NCBI RefSeq assembly: GCF_020085105.1
Contig: NC_058042.1
Coordinates: forward strand, 16,501,001 to 16,565,000
Origin: Siniperca chuatsi
Taxonomy: Eukaryota > Chordata > Actinopteri > Centrarchiformes > Sinipercidae
Length of the DNA stretch: 64,000 bases
Reading direction: 5' to 3'
In this document: one piece after another, positions 31,881-45,138 of the stretch
How positions within the stretch are numbered: position 1 is the first letter of the stretch
Layout: each line of letters starts with the position of its first letter
Program-made: the position numbers and the translations under genes
The notes under the pieces: generated by a model
Seen by the model: only the letters and a program-made list of their open reading frames with translations
Databases searched by the model: none
What the model was told of the DNA's origin: nothing

Positions 31881-32165
31881 ATGTTGGTCAGTTGGTCCAC
31901 CACAGACTCAAATATCACAATAACTGTTGGATGGATTGCCATGCAATTCTGTACAGACATTCATGGTCCCCAGAGGATGAATCCTACTGACTTTGGTGAT
32001 CCCCTGACATTTCCTCTAGCGCCACCATGAGGTTGACATTTTTGGTTTTAAATGAAATAGCTCAACAACTATTGTTTGGATTGCCATGACATTGGTACAG
32101 ATATTCATGGTCCCCTTAGGATGAATTGTAATAACTTTGGTGATCCCCTGTCATCTATTTTCCTA
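31881..32165. repeat. Teleost repeat with about 100-bp internal tandem units ('attgccatg...cattcatggtcccc')
   Basis: Two successive units each carry ggattgccatg, acagacattcatggtcccc (or its variant), aggatgaat and ctttggtgatcccctgac. The linker tctagcgccaccatgaggtt is also typical of the family. Weak relatives lie at 26150-26350. Confidence 0.7.
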
Positions 32166-35100
32166 CTAATTTAGTTTATGGCCAAATAATTGCAAAATGA
32201 ATGACATTCCCATCAGCTCCCGTGTTCAGCATGTTAGCTGAACACTGCCCTAACTTTAACAAAGCAGTCCTTTTAACCAAACCCATGATTTTCCCCTAAA
32301 CTTGGAGGTCCTGTGTGTAGGATTTAGCGGCATCTAGTGGTGAAATTGCACTTTCGCAACCATTTGAATAGCGCTCGCAACCAAACCTTAACCATAGTGT
32401 TGTCACACAGTCGCAGATTGTTATTTTAGTACATGGACAGCATCTTAAACCCCTTGTCCATCCTTAGTTTTACCCCTAATTAAGACTACTTGTTGGCTGG
32501 ATGATCAAAGACATCAGAGAACCCGCCCTCCCAATACAGGAAAGTTTCATGTGCAGTGTACAGAGAGTCAGTGTCAGACATCTTGAGAGTCTAGGACATA
32601 TTGAGTAGGATGGACACCAGCTGTCATGTGCACTCTACCTGCGACCTTGTTTGAGAGTGTCTCCTTACCCATCAAGCCATCCTGCAGCCAGAAGAGGGCC
32701 AAGTGCTCATACCCAAAAATAACATAGCCCACTAATCCAGGTGACAATGCACTATATAAAGCCCTGAAGCATCATTGTGGGACAGACAATTTCCTTGGGC
32801 CCAGAAAAATAGAGGAGGTGCTTCTTCTGAAACCAGTCAGTATAATGTAACGTCTGCCTTGGGTGAAGTCTGCCGGCATCATTCTGTAAGGACAAAGAAC
32901 TAATGTACTGGGCAGCACATCTTCCCTCAACACCTAAACAAGTAATAAAGTCATTTTTCAAAATCACTCTGTGGCAGCTGCACTGAAGCCCAGTGCTCTA
33001 GTCTGAGTCCGAAAAAAAGGCAGCCAATAGAGGTTTATTAGCTTTTCAATGAGAGCTTATTGCTGCTTTCATATGAGGGTTCAGCAAACTAACAAAGGCA
33101 TGACACAAATGGAGATCTACAATTAAGAATCTTTAAAAATACAGTATGTTTTCATGCCATGACTTACTAGCAAATTTAATGTGGCTAATCACTTTTAGTT
33201 ACAAGTAATTATGCAGGACTAGCCAAGTCTTTATAAACATATTTAAGAGTTAGATGACTTACTGCGGCATTGTAACGAGAGTTATTATATGCACAGAATA
33301 TCCAAAACATCCGGTATCAGTCTCTTTTTGCATATTTCACACCTCAAGTTCAACAATGCTGTCACTGGTCTGGTGCTTTTTTTTATCTTCCTTTGTGATA
33401 GACTTCATAATTGCATTTAATGATAGATGATGGCTTTCTCATTCCATGTCTTTTTTCTGCTAGGTGCACTGTATGTCAGGAAACAGTATTTCCTGACATG
33501 AAGAAGTCGGATTCTGTTGGGTGTGTACGGCTGATAATAGTTCAGGAAATAATATGTCATGTTTCAGAGCATGACCTAGTAATAAGAATTAACTCATTTT
33601 ACCATATCGAGGACTGTCATACAGCAAAGGTCATATGTATCCTTGAAAAATGTCTATGAACTCTGAATGACAAAGAAAGAAAGGAAAAAGTAGCTCAGAG
33701 CCATGCCATCTCTCACTTGCATCCTTAAATCCTCATGCTTGACTCTACAACATAAATAAATATATACAAAAATAAAGGACTTGAAGGGTTTTTACTTAGA
33801 CAGCGAGGATGTTACCCTGAGGGGAGTCATCAGTCATGCATCCACTAATGAGTGAATATGAAGAACATGGAGAAGCTTATAGACTTGTTTTTCTGTGTGA
33901 TTTGACATTCATATTTCTGCTCACCCTACCTCTCTGTGGCGTTCTGTTGAGAAGGAGACGGCATTTCTGTTTATTAGATTTTAAAGTAGTGAAAATAAAC
34001 AGCTAAATACTGAACATGTGCAATATACTGTTCTCTGGTGCCCACAGTCATCCGCTGAGTAGTGAATCTGAAAAGGTAGTGCACAACAGGTGAGCGTACT
34101 GCATTGTTGCACATATAACTGCTTTAATCATATAAATATTGATTATATGTATTGGCATTTCTTCTGCCTTGCTGGGGGCAGGCTATAGAAGCCACTCAGC
34201 ATTAACTAATATACTGAACCAGGCAGAAGTTTTTGAAAAAGCGCTGAGATTTCAGGCTGTTGAAAGGGTCAGAGCATCACTCAACCACTCACTCCCCTCT
34301 GTTGGAAGGTCTTTTCACCAAATTGCTGAATATTCATTATCAATACAGAGCACATTGGAGTCATCAATATTGCTGATACTGGTTTATGGCAGGATGGAAG
34401 TAGCCCTGGATTTTGACATTACAAAATTTATGCTACTTTATACACCATTTCCCTTTCAGAAGATGTATTCATGTTAATCTGTATCATTGTTGGTTCATCC
34501 TCTAAGAACCTTAAACACATATAATCATATATTTTATTAAAAATCATTGAGATTAGAATTATGGGATTTATTGTAGTTTAAGTTTTTTTTAGCTCTAAGG
34601 AATGACTAGATTATCTAAAGAAATGTCTGACAATCAACTTTTTTTCCCTTTAATGCCTCACTCTCTCTTTCTTCCCATCACCCACCCTGCTTTTCTGTGC
34701 AGTTTGAAATGTATTGGCACTGATAGCTAACTCCCACATGGTACAGGCTTTAGTTTTGTTCCTGGAGTGCGTTACACATGTTGACAGATGTCTCCCAGCA
34801 TAGACTCAGACAGGGATAGATCCCAGCAGAGTGGAGTGACAGGGTGAGGACTCTGCTGAGCAGCTGGGAGACAAATTCCATTCAGGCTGAGGTAATGTGA
34901 CCGGGCCTGAGACCGTCTGCTCAGCACAGGGAGAGCTGAACCGAGATCCTGTCTGCCTATCTCTCTTAACTATCTGTCTGTCTGTCTGGGTACTCAAGTG
35001 CTCTGGGAAGCACTGAAATCTGTCTGTAGTTTCAGTCTGTCAGCACAGATCAGAGTCATTGTAGGCATGCATGAAATGTACCTGCAGCCTCAGTGAGGTA

Positions 35101-35190
35101 CTGCACAAATCATCCTGAGAGCATCAACGCAAGGGGGAATCTAAACTTACTTTTTGTTTTACAGCTGTTACAGTTAGAAATACAGTAGTA
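32166..35190. other. Intergenic; short repeat at 32300-32350, otherwise unassigned
   Basis: The text ctgtgtgtaggatttagcgg, catctagtggtgaaattgca matches a common short teleost repeat terminus. A (CTGT)n patch lies near 34965-34988. Two open frames (82 codons at 33411, 112 codons at 34139) have no recognisable homology and I do not call them. Confidence 0.4.
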
Positions 35191-35260
35191 GAGCAGTGGT
35201 TCCCCACCTTTTTGGTCTGCCATACCCCCACAGCCATCAGATCACATCAGATGAGCTGAA
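35190..35260. repeat. hAT-like MITE terminus (agtggttccc...family)
   Basis: The text gagcagtggttccccaccttt resembles one terminus of the element seen whole at 48168-48440. Only this end is recognisable. Confidence 0.35.
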
Positions 35261-35719
35261 GTACCCATTCATTTCCCTTCACCATGTGTCATATTCTAAA
35301 TAGGTTCTTATGAATGGATTATAAACTGGATGTTATTTAACTGTATTGATTATATAAAAGTGGATATTGTTAAAATATTGTTTCACACAATTGAAATTTA
35401 AATGTTAGGGGTTGGTTAAGTTTGCATTCACACTAGTAGGTTACCACTTGGAGTGGAAGATCAGGGTCTCCTTCAGTATTCTCATTCAGTATCATGGGAA
35501 GAGGTTGAAACTTAATTATTTCCCTGCAAAGTGTAGAGTCAACATGAGTCAACATCAAATACATAGTCAGTCAATGTGCATATACAATAGTCAGTGATGG
35601 AAATATGGGTGAAAAGAGCAAAAAGAAAAAAAGCAATACACTGTAAATGAAAAAGAAAACAAGTCTGTGGACTCTATTGGAGGGATGAACACCATTCCTC
35701 CACAAGATATTCCCTCATT

Positions 35720-35865
35720 TATATATACAACCTTTATTTAATCAGGTCATCTCAATGAGATCAAAGATCTCTTTTGCAAGAGAGACCTGAGTACAGCAGA
35801 TAGAAAGAAAATCAAACACAGCCAGACATAACAAAAGGACATATAGCATCAGAGACAGTCACAGA
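35720..35865. repeat. Teleost interspersed repeat ('cctttatttaatcaggtcat...gagagacct')
   Basis: The text acaacctttatttaatcagg, tctcaatgagatcaaagatc and tcttttgcaagagagacctg is a familiar short repeat in fish genomes, followed by the typical cagccagacataacaaaagg. No coding function. Confidence 0.65.
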
Positions 35866-38800
35866 CATCAATAAATAGATTTGAAGATGAAATTTTATAT
35901 TATAACATTTGGTGTTATGGAGATGGTGGTGGAGAGCAATGGAGCTGGATGGTCCAAAAATCTTCCATATGTGTGCAACTGGGTGACCTTAAAGGCTGTA
36001 GGATTTTATTCGCATCATTTTCATACTCACCATTCAGTGAGCCCTGGTGCACGGAAGCATCTGCATTTGATGTGTTTTTCCACTCTTTTATTCACGTTTT
36101 TCCTTTAATTTGACCCCGTCTGTGCATTGTTAAGCCAATAAATGATTAAAATGATCTTTTTTCTCTCCAAATATGACGGGATCTTTTTACTCTGACAAGT
36201 ATCTCAAGTCGTTACATATTGCTGTTGATATATTTAGTTATTATAAAAGTGTAGGAATTAGCAATTAAGAACATCTTGTTTGGTGAGATGTCAACTAAGA
36301 GCTGCTAATAAAACTCCTGCAGTTATAATGAGTGACAAACTGTCAAAGTGTCATGTGAAGTTACAAATGAATTAATGATGAAGGAAGCCATGATGGTCAC
36401 ACAACATACAGCATCCTTTAGTTCAGGGCTATTACTGTGTGTTTGCCTCACAATAACACTATTGTGGAGGCAAGATTTTGTGTCACTTTCGATAGCTATC
36501 AAGTAAGTGCTCCAGATTCTGTCTTACTCATCCTTTTGAGTTTCAGTTAGCACAACGCACTGTTTGACATGATGTGAAGTTGTTCCCAGGCACTATGTTG
36601 TGCCGTTGGTGTGGTATGGCACTGACTTGTCATACCACTTGTGGTCTGATTATGTGGATGTTCTACGCCTGCAGACATCCATGCAGTGTAGCAGGAAGGA
36701 AAAGAAAGACTGCTGTCTGTATTTCTATTTTTATTTTTTACCAAACACTTGGTGCTGTGAAAGGGGGGTGGTGGTGTAAGAGGGAAAAAACAGTCAGAAG
36801 GAAGAATGCAACAGCAAATCCTGAGCCGCAGAAACTAAATGTTGCATGGTTGTGTGATCAGTATAGACAATTGCCTGTAGCACTTGATACATACCCAAAC
36901 TATTTAAATGCCATAACCAGAACTCTGTGGGCCTAATGGACCATCATGCTGCTGTTTAGAAAGAAAAATGGACAAAAAGCTTCCCTGGCTATGGCAACAC
37001 ACTTAAATTCAAAGCCTATCGAGACAAAATGTACTTCAATTTTATTTGACCTTTTAACTTGTGTTGATCTGCTATTCTTAACGCCAACAAATCCCATGAA
37101 AAGACCAAAACCATCCTACTAACAAGTATTGTCTGTGTAGCCAAAGCATGATAAATCATATTCCTCTGTGCTATAAAACCCCATTGTTGTAGAAAAAATA
37201 TTAAAAACACATCAGTGAGACACACCGTTGCACGTGACATGTTCCTTTATTATGATGAACATGGGCACTGTAGTTTATTTTGAGTCGACCCCACACACAC
37301 TGTCCTGCTGTACCCACTAGCACACAGAATATGTGGCAGAAAATAGTCCTCAACAAATGCACTTTGCCCAAGTGTTTTAGGAAATTATGTAGCCTTATTA
37401 AAAAAAATTTGTGACCCGTTTTTTAAAGATTTTGTCTTCAATGGGAGCAAATGTGTAGGAAAGAAATTACGGAGACACGGACACGTTGTTGGTTTTGGTG
37501 TTTTCATGAGATTTATTGACAATAACAAAAATATAGAAAATTGTCAGGCTTATCCGTTAACTAACTTGTGAAGCAGGGGACAGAGTAGCTTTATTGTTAA
37601 TTACATTTATCTAACACCCCACATGCACATGCTTTTCAATAGTGGCTTGTTTGAAGATGAAGTACAATAAACTGTACAATGAAAGGATTGTGACATACAG
37701 GCAACAAATCACGTTGCAGCTGAGAAACTAAGTGCATCTCTTAGGAAAATCTTGCTCTTTGTGATATTAAAAATAAACTCATATCACATTAAATGTGCCT
37801 CCTCTGATGCACTGAAGTTTGTTCATCAGTAGGGGGGTAAATCTACTGGGACGTTTTGGCTCACAGATAATCAAACCCTTTTTACAGCACAGTGAAACCA
37901 ATATAACTGAAACAATAGAGTGCAAACATTTTGTTGCAGTTGCACAGTGTGTGAAAAATGTCTCACATTTGGACACAACGCCCACCTCTCTTGGTGAACA
38001 ATTCTGTGAATAAACGTCTTCTTCCTTTGTTTTACTAAACATAACTGTAAGGCATGATGCTAGCACTCCTGTCAGTTTTATTTCTTCTTAACACCCTCTT
38101 GCTGCTCTGTGATTTTCTTTTCTTGTTGTGATGTTTCATGTTGTGCTTCAAGCAGGGCAAAAGCAGCAGTTTCCAACAAGAGGGATCCAGGTGTTGGACA
38201 TTTCGGCAATGAATTTTTCTAAATGGATTTTTTTTATCATTCAAATTGAAAGAAACCAAATCACCTTGAAATCTTCCTAATGTTTGATCCCTTTCAGGTT
38301 CATGTACACATGCTAACATTGTAGCTCCATCCGCCTGGGCAGCTCTCCTTAGAAATGTCTTTTGAAAATTTCAAGGCCAGCCACTGAGATGTTTCTAATT
38401 TCTATAGGACAGCTATTTTCACATTTTGTTTATGGACACAGTATTATTATGTATCAAAATGTAAAAATAATGCAAAACTAGCTGGCTTGGGGACATTTTC
38501 CACAATTTCTCTTTATTTTGCAACAAACTGTCAAACACACAGGGTGCCGCTATAAAGCTAAACAATTTCTTGCAACATCTTATTTTTCGGAATTCCCCCA
38601 ATTAAAGGTGTTTTTGAAATTTAAATAATTCAATATCAAGAAGGCAATGTGATCAGAGAAATGAAGCTTGTGACTTGGGCTAATTGCTCACCTTCCCGTA
38701 ACCTTTTAGTTGAACTCCATGTTTACTCCATCCTGTCCCAGAAGAAAGCCCAATTACTCGCACAATTTACTCATGAATATTCAGTGAAATGAAAACATAT

Positions 38801-39524
38801 TCAGAAGAAAAAGCCCATAAATGTATTCAACACTATAAAAAATGCATAATTATGAAGGAACCTCCTAAATTTCTACTATATACCTAGAAGCACTTACAAA
38901 CACAGAGCAAACATAAACATAAACGCTGTTTTGTCAGGAGAGATTTATAGTTCATATAAGCTCAAGGCTTTAGGCTCCAGTAGTGGTAGCGAGTAAACAA
39001 TCCTGCAACATAACTAACAGACCCACTTTTTCATTGAGGTAAGTTTTACTGTACTCCTACAATGGAGTAATGTGCATTTTGTGTGGAGTTGAGTCAAAAA
39101 GCTGCGACCTAATCTGAAACTGGTACAGCACCTCCCGCTCATTTTACTGTTGTGACTGAATCAGCCTCCTTCGATTAGGAGCTCACGAGTCTCCCTGAGT
39201 CTGTTGTGCTCCATTAAATCTCTAATCATCCTCTCCAGTTTGAATTAAGAATCCAATATAACTGTCAAAAACAGATGTTTATCTGCATGATACTGGAGGA
39301 AGAGAGTGGGAAAATGAGCTGATCATTTCTCACCAAAAGCAGCAATATACAGTAACATGGAGTCATAGTGGTGAGAATAAGATCATATACTGCATTATTC
39401 TAGTGTGTCCCACTTTTATTTGCCTCTGAGTTAGCATGTTACCATGCTATTATGGTTGGGCATGTTAATGTAATGTGCTAATTATGGTGCCGGATTGTAC
39501 ATTATTAGCAAAGTGGTGACTAAA
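35866..39524. other. Intergenic, no feature recognised
   Basis: No exon with supported splice sites, no RNA gene and no repeat family that I can name. The longest open frame (120 codons at 36574) has no recognisable motif and a composition like its surroundings. Confidence 0.4.
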
Positions 39525-40050
39525 AGAAGAACAAGTTGTTTCTTGTTCTTCTCATATTATGTATTAAAAAAATTACAATTCTAAAAATACAATTCATTTT
39601 TTACTGCGGTCAACAAAAATTAAGACTTAAAGGCCAGATTTGCATACATGAAAGCCTCCTGTTCGATTTCTGGCTGCTGTTTGCGATTATGTAGTGTCTG
39701 CTTCACAAAAGCTGCAGCTAATTACACAATTAGTGTCTGGGACTATCCTCTGCGAATGAAGGAAAGCTCAAAGACCCATTTCAGTGGTGGATTTGTATGA
39801 GATCAGCAACTTCAGAAAATAAATTTAAATGTAGGCTACTGATTATGAAACAGAAACAAGTAACAACACTCAAAAACCGTAGTAAAGGTTTTAGTCGTAG
39901 TCATCTGGACACTGTTTTCAGAATCAAGACGTTTCGGCTCCCATCCGGAAGTCATTCTCAATTGTGAAAAAAATGGGACGGGAACTAGAAATTTAAGCTG
40001 AGAAGAACAAGAAACAACTTGTTCTTCTCATATTATGTATTAAAAAAATT
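39525..40050. mobile_element. PLE-derived insertion carrying transduced host flank, with 50-bp flanking duplication
   Basis: The inserted block 39575-40000 contains 39580-39999, which matches 42835-43254 base for base on visual alignment at a constant offset of 3255. It holds 284 bp of the host flank of the PLE at 43133, then its 14-bp target-site duplication and 122 bp of PLE 3' end. It is bordered by 39525-39574 and 40001-40050. Both borders read agaagaacaag, a 6-base loop, cttgttcttct and then the same 22 bases; only the loop differs (ttgttt against aaacaa). The order (5'-truncated PLE end, then downstream host DNA on the minus strand) is that of a 3' transduction. Confidence 0.8.
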
Positions 40051-42834
40051 CTCATCCATCTCACTTTTACTCTCACTTGACACTAAGTGACTCCATGCTG
40101 AAAGGTTAAAGTTATCTTTGTCTCACCATGTAGCTTCTGTCTCAGTGGAGACAATTTCCAATCAGCCCATTTATGACACAAAAGCTGCAACAGTTGGCAG
40201 TCTTTAACAGATTAGACAGACTGCATATATCAGTATCCGTTTCGCTGGCACTATGTTTAACACGAGCCAGCCACTGTTGTAATTCAGTTACTGTATGTTC
40301 AAAGTCATAAAGCACACAACACTTAATATATCATTGTTTCAGTTATTACATTTAATGGTAATTATGTTCCTGCACCTTTAGACTATACTCCACGCAAAAT
40401 CTATCTTTTGAATTTCAGATCCTCACTCTCACCAGTGAACATGGGGTATCACAGGATAACATTTATATACTACTAATTCATTTTTTCAGTTCTGAGGGAA
40501 ATGTCATTGCTGCTAAGATTATGCATAGGCAACATTTGTTTTACAGAGAAGGAAGTGCCACATTTTGTACTGCAGAGAAGTTGTAGGGGAGGCGGTTGTT
40601 ATGGATGATAAACATACATAGCACAGGACTTAATTGCCTTGTAGCACTCGGCGATGCCAGAGGCAGTGCTGCACCACTGGAAATGGAGTAGGTCAAAGTG
40701 TTGATGTTAAATAATTAATTTAATTTATTAAATATGCATGTATGTGTGGCCTTTACACTTGCCCAATACTTGACCACACTTTACATGCTAATATTAATTT
40801 TAATTAATTTACATGTTAATAACCCACAAACAGCATGTTTGGTCTGTGATTGTTTTACATCCAGAGAAGGGTAGCAAAGGTAAAATATCTACAATTAGCG
40901 AGTTTTAATCGTCTTAGTTCTAATGATTCTTTTTTTCTTTTTTGCCATTTCTGCTTTATTTGATAGTGATGGTAGAGAGAGACAGGAAAGGCAGGGGGTG
41001 ATCTGCAGCAAAGGGCCAGGGCTGGATTCAAACATTAAATAGTCATGACTTAATAAGCAAAAATCTAATTTAAAGTTAGGAATAAAACATCCTGAGTTAT
41101 TATTTAACACTCAAAAACTCAGCTGATCATGGTCATCAGGATTGTGTGGTTGTGGTTTGATCATATTTGATGGACAGTTGCCTGGCAACATAAGCAAACA
41201 ACCCCAATTGTCATCACATTTTCATTCAAATATTGCTAAACTCATTTTTTAAACTAAGCCCTGTGCACTTTAAACCAGTAAAGAGCACAGAGAGAAAAAT
41301 CTACTAACTTTATTTTTCAGGGCCTTTAATAATTTTGTCTCAAATGAGAGGTGCATTTGTGAATTTAAATCTTACTTGGTGCAGCCTCAACTATGGAGAA
41401 TCAGTGATGCTGAACATTGTTGGGCCGATTCTTGAAAAGATGTTATACAGAGGTGACTGAAAATATGTATTTGTACGTTTTCTAGCCATTTATCCAGGTC
41501 AGGGCTACAGTGGAGTGAGAACTGGCAGGTATAATCCCTTTACAATGTCCTGACTGAGTCTGCCCCGTTGTCTCCTTCCACCAGAAGGTGGTCTTATTTG
41601 GAGCTCTAACCACTTCAGCTGGTTTATCTCAGTTTAGAGGAGCAGTGGCTGGAAGCCAAGGTCCCCTGAAATTGCAAATTCCTCATCCTGTCACTCAGAG
41701 TATGACCAGTTACCTTTCAGAGGCATCTCATTCGAGGTGCTTGTACACATGATGGTCGTAATGAGGATCGGTCGGTAAATCAAGAGCTTTGATTTGTGGT
41801 TTAGCTCTTTCTTCACTACCAAGGTCTGATACCAAAGGTGCGTGGTGCTTGAGTTGCAAAACTGTCATACCCCATGGCAATCAGTCACACAATTCTTCTT
41901 GTCCTCGTTCATGAACCTGGCTGACCCCTCTAACTGTTCCAAATACAGCTCAAATGATCAACCTTACCTGTAAGTCAAAGAGTAGGGCTCAGCTGCAGTG
42001 TTTATTGTGCAGGAGGCAATACAAGTTGAAGCACAGCCCTGCTCTCTGGAGTCACTGCAGTCTCACAGTGGTGAACATAATATTGACCATCCATCATGTA
42101 ACAAATACTATACGTGCCTGTGTCTTTGCATGTGCTTGTTTTTGTGTGTGTGTGCAGCTGTTTATGACATTGCGTGCATACTGTACATATGCTCGTGGGT
42201 GTTTATCGGTGTTCCTCTCATGTTTTTTTTTTAGTTCATTAGCATTTCAAACAGTTTCAGCATCTAAAAATCTGTCTCAGCTCTTCTTTCAGGAAAACAA
42301 GATCAGAGATGCTCACCCCTGTGTCCCATGCCGCTCAGGTCATTTGTTTTGATTGAGGATGGCAGAATGAGAAGCATATTAAAGAAGTGATTGTTAACGG
42401 ATTGCCCTCTGCTTTGCTTTTGCTGTTTTGAGTTCTCGCAAATGACTCCCTGGCCCTGTTTATAAATGAGGCCAAAGAGTCATCCAAAGTGCCTAAATCT
42501 GCTTTCTGGGTAATGATCAATCTGTGCACACCCCTACTTTTGCACCTGGTATTTTGAAAATATCTTGTCTGCATCCCGCATTATAATTACATTTTGTTTC
42601 CTACATTCTATGTGCAGTTAAACAGATTGATAACTGGCATTGGTGATGCAAATTTTGGATTGACTATGTTTGCTTTTGATGCAAGCCAGCATTTTGTGAA
42701 TTTGTAAAGACACCACAACAGCAGAACTGTGGTTATTAGCAAAGCCAGTTTTAAAACAACATGTCAAAATACTTTGTAGATATTTGTATTTATACATTAT
42801 TTCAAATGAAAATGGAATCAAGCTGTAAAAGGGA
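40051..42834. other. Intergenic, no feature recognised
   Basis: No coding exon or repeat that I can name. Overlapping open frames at 41954-42352 (132 and 78 codons) run through TG-rich low-complexity sequence and lack motifs, so they are not called. Confidence 0.4.
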
Positions 42835-43254
42835 TCTAAAAATACAATTCATTTTTTACTGCGGTCAACAAAAATTAAGACTTAAAGGCCAGATTTGCAT
42901 ACATGAAAGCCTCCTGTTCGATTTCTGGCTGCTGTTTGCGATTATGTAGTGTCTGCTTCACAAAAGCTGCAGCTAATTACACAATTAGTGTCTGGGACTA
43001 TCCTCTGCGAATGAAGGAAAGCTCAAAGACCCATTTCAGTGGTGGATTTGTATGAGATCAGCAACTTCAGAAAATAAATTTAAATGTAGGCTACTGATTA
43101 TGAAACAGAAACAAGTAACAACACTCAAAAACCGTAGTAAAGGTTTTAGTCGTAGTCATCTGGACACTGTTTTCAGAATCAAGACGTTTCGGCTCCCATC
43201 CGGAAGTCATTCTCAATTGTGAAAAAAATGGGACGGGAACTAGAAATTTAAGCT
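42835..43254. repeat. Source copy of the 420-bp duplicated block
   Basis: This block matches 39580-39999 without a visible difference or gap. It spans host flank (42835-43118), the left target-site duplication (43119-43132) and the left end of the PLE (43133-43254). Because it contains the junction created by the PLE insertion, this locus is the donor. Confidence 0.85.
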
Positions 43255-43374
43255 ACTCTGTGTTACATAAGCCCTGCCCTCAGGAAGGAATCTGCCCGAG
43301 TATCTGTTAATAGCTAGTTTCACCTGAAACTGACCTAATTGTTTCCAAGATGGCCCAGTAATCAGTAATCAGGC

Positions 43375-45138
43375 CTATTGTTTTCTGGCTGCATCTACCT
43401 CATCACTGTTAAGTACCTGATTAGCATGTGATTGGCGTGACCAAGATGATAAAACACTGTGATAGACATTGGGCAGATTGAATCTCAGACCACCATTTCT
43501 GTTCAAAGAGGGGTTCTCTTTTTTCACAAAAATGGCTTCCTTGACACCCCGTTCAAACCAACTCTTCTCTCTACTTAGAATCTTCACCTCGCTGTCTTCA
43601 AATGTGTGGTTTGTAGCTTTTAGATGCAAATGCACGGCGCTCTGTAATCCTGAGTTAGCACTGCACTGAATGGAGTAGACGACATTGCTCTGTTTTTGTG
43701 TGGGCAACTTGTCCTTAGGGTGAACAAGTTTCTGTCTTAAAGTGTTGCCTGGTTTAAAGAAAACAGGAACATCGTGCTGTCTAAAGATCCTTTGTAGTTT
43801 TTCAGACAGTCGAGATACATAAGGAATGGTGACACCATTCCTTCTTGGTTCTGTTACACTTTTGTCCTGTTTTTTGGCTCTTTTAACTTTGTTGATAGCC
43901 CAAGTAGGATAACCACAGGCTGAGAGTGCATTCTGGACATGCCTTTCCTCTTTCTTCTTACCCTCTGAGCCGGCGGGCACTTCTTGGGCTCTATGTTGTA
44001 ATGTCCGGATTACACCCAGCTTGTGCTGTAATGGATGGTGTGAGTCAAAGAGCAAGTATTGATCCGTATGTGTTGGTTTCCTGTACACTTCTATCTGGAG
44101 CTTTCCGTCCTCTCCTCTGAGTGTAGAACAATCAAGAAAGGCCAAGCGGTTCTCTTTGGCGTCCTCTCGCGTGAACTTGATGTTGGGGTTCACAGTATTG
44201 ATATGCTCTGAGAACGCTTCCAAGTCTTGTTTCTTGATTTTCACAAAGGTGTCATCCACGTAGCGGTACCAATGACTTGGTGGTGTGCCTGGGAACGAGG
44301 ATAATGCCTTCTTCTCAAACTGTTCCATGTACAGGTTGGCCACCATGGGAGAGACCGGAGAGCCCATAGCACAGCCGTGAATCTGTCTGTAGAAGTGTCC
44401 CCGGAATTGGAAGTAGGTTGTGTTGAGACAGATGTCTAATAGTTTGTATATGTGTTCAGGTGTAAGCTTGGTCCTTTGCTGCAAGGTGGAGTCCTCCTGC
44501 AGTCTTCTCCTCACCGCTGTCACTGCTTCTGAGGTCGGGATGCAGGTGAACAAGGACACAACATCATAAGAAACCATTACGTCATCTGGGTCCAACTGGA
44601 GATGTTTCACTTTGTCCACAAATTTCTGTGTTTTTTCCACATGATGTACTGTGTTCCCCACCAGCGGAGCCAAGATTGTAGTCAAATGTTTGGCTACGTT
44701 GTATGTGATGGAATCTGTGCTGCACACGATGGGTCTGAGTGGAACATTCTCTTTGTGAATTATGGGAAGGCCATAGATGCAATGAATGGCTTCCCCAGGG
44801 TATAGTCTGTAGTACAGAGGCCTGTCTATCACCTCCTCCTTCTCAAGCTTCTGTAGGCCGTCTATAACCTTCTTCTTGTAGCCATTGGTTGGATCTCTTT
44901 TAGTTTTTGATATGTGGTTGTGTCTTCAAGAAGGTTGTTGACCTTGGTTTCATAATCGGCTGTATTCAGAATCACAGTGCAGCGACCCTTGTCTGCTGGT
45001 AGAATGTTTATGCTGTGATCCTTCTGCAGTGCTGAGAGTGCCCTCTTCTCTTCGGATGTAATGTTGGAAGGAGGCGGTTTGGCACTTTTTAGTGTTGCTG
45101 TGACACGTAGCCTCAGGTGTGAAAATTCCAAAGACTTG
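43375..45138 (-). pseudogene. PLE reverse transcriptase-GIY-YIG ORF, minus copy (frameshifted, nuclease core deleted)
   Basis: The 485-codon open frame 44832-43375 carries PLE-type RT motifs at about residues 31-37 (PLRPIVC), 88-96 (SYDVVSLFT), 153-159 (GCAMGSP) and 191-194 (YVDD, catalytic). The upstream part (about 45138-44862; LPADKGRCTVILNT) is in another frame. A one-base loss in an A-run near 44895-44902 separates them. Downstream, VYSIQCS leads straight into ANSGLQSAVHL: compared with the plus copy, 78 bp (in frame, breakpoint near 43659) are missing, removing the YIG half of the GIY-YIG endonuclease. The C-terminal part is kept to the stop near 43375. The 5' end of the ORF is absent. 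The copy is not expected to be active. Confidence 0.88.

Noticed and set aside
34139-34477. 112-codon open frame in the intergenic region
   Set aside because: No recognisable motif, no splice context and AT-rich composition like its surroundings; expected by chance in 35 kb of non-coding DNA.
36574-36936. 120-codon open frame
   Set aside because: No homology recognised, no promoter or polyadenylation context; overlaps an equally open antisense frame.
41954-42352. 132-codon open frame rich in Cys and Phe
   Set aside because: Spans a TG-rich low-complexity segment and has two competing overlapping frames; looks like chance.
43375-44832. A functional host gene encoding a 485-residue reverse-transcriptase protein
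   Set aside because: It lies inside a target-site-duplicated PLE insertion, lacks the ORF start, has an upstream frameshift and lacks half of the endonuclease core.
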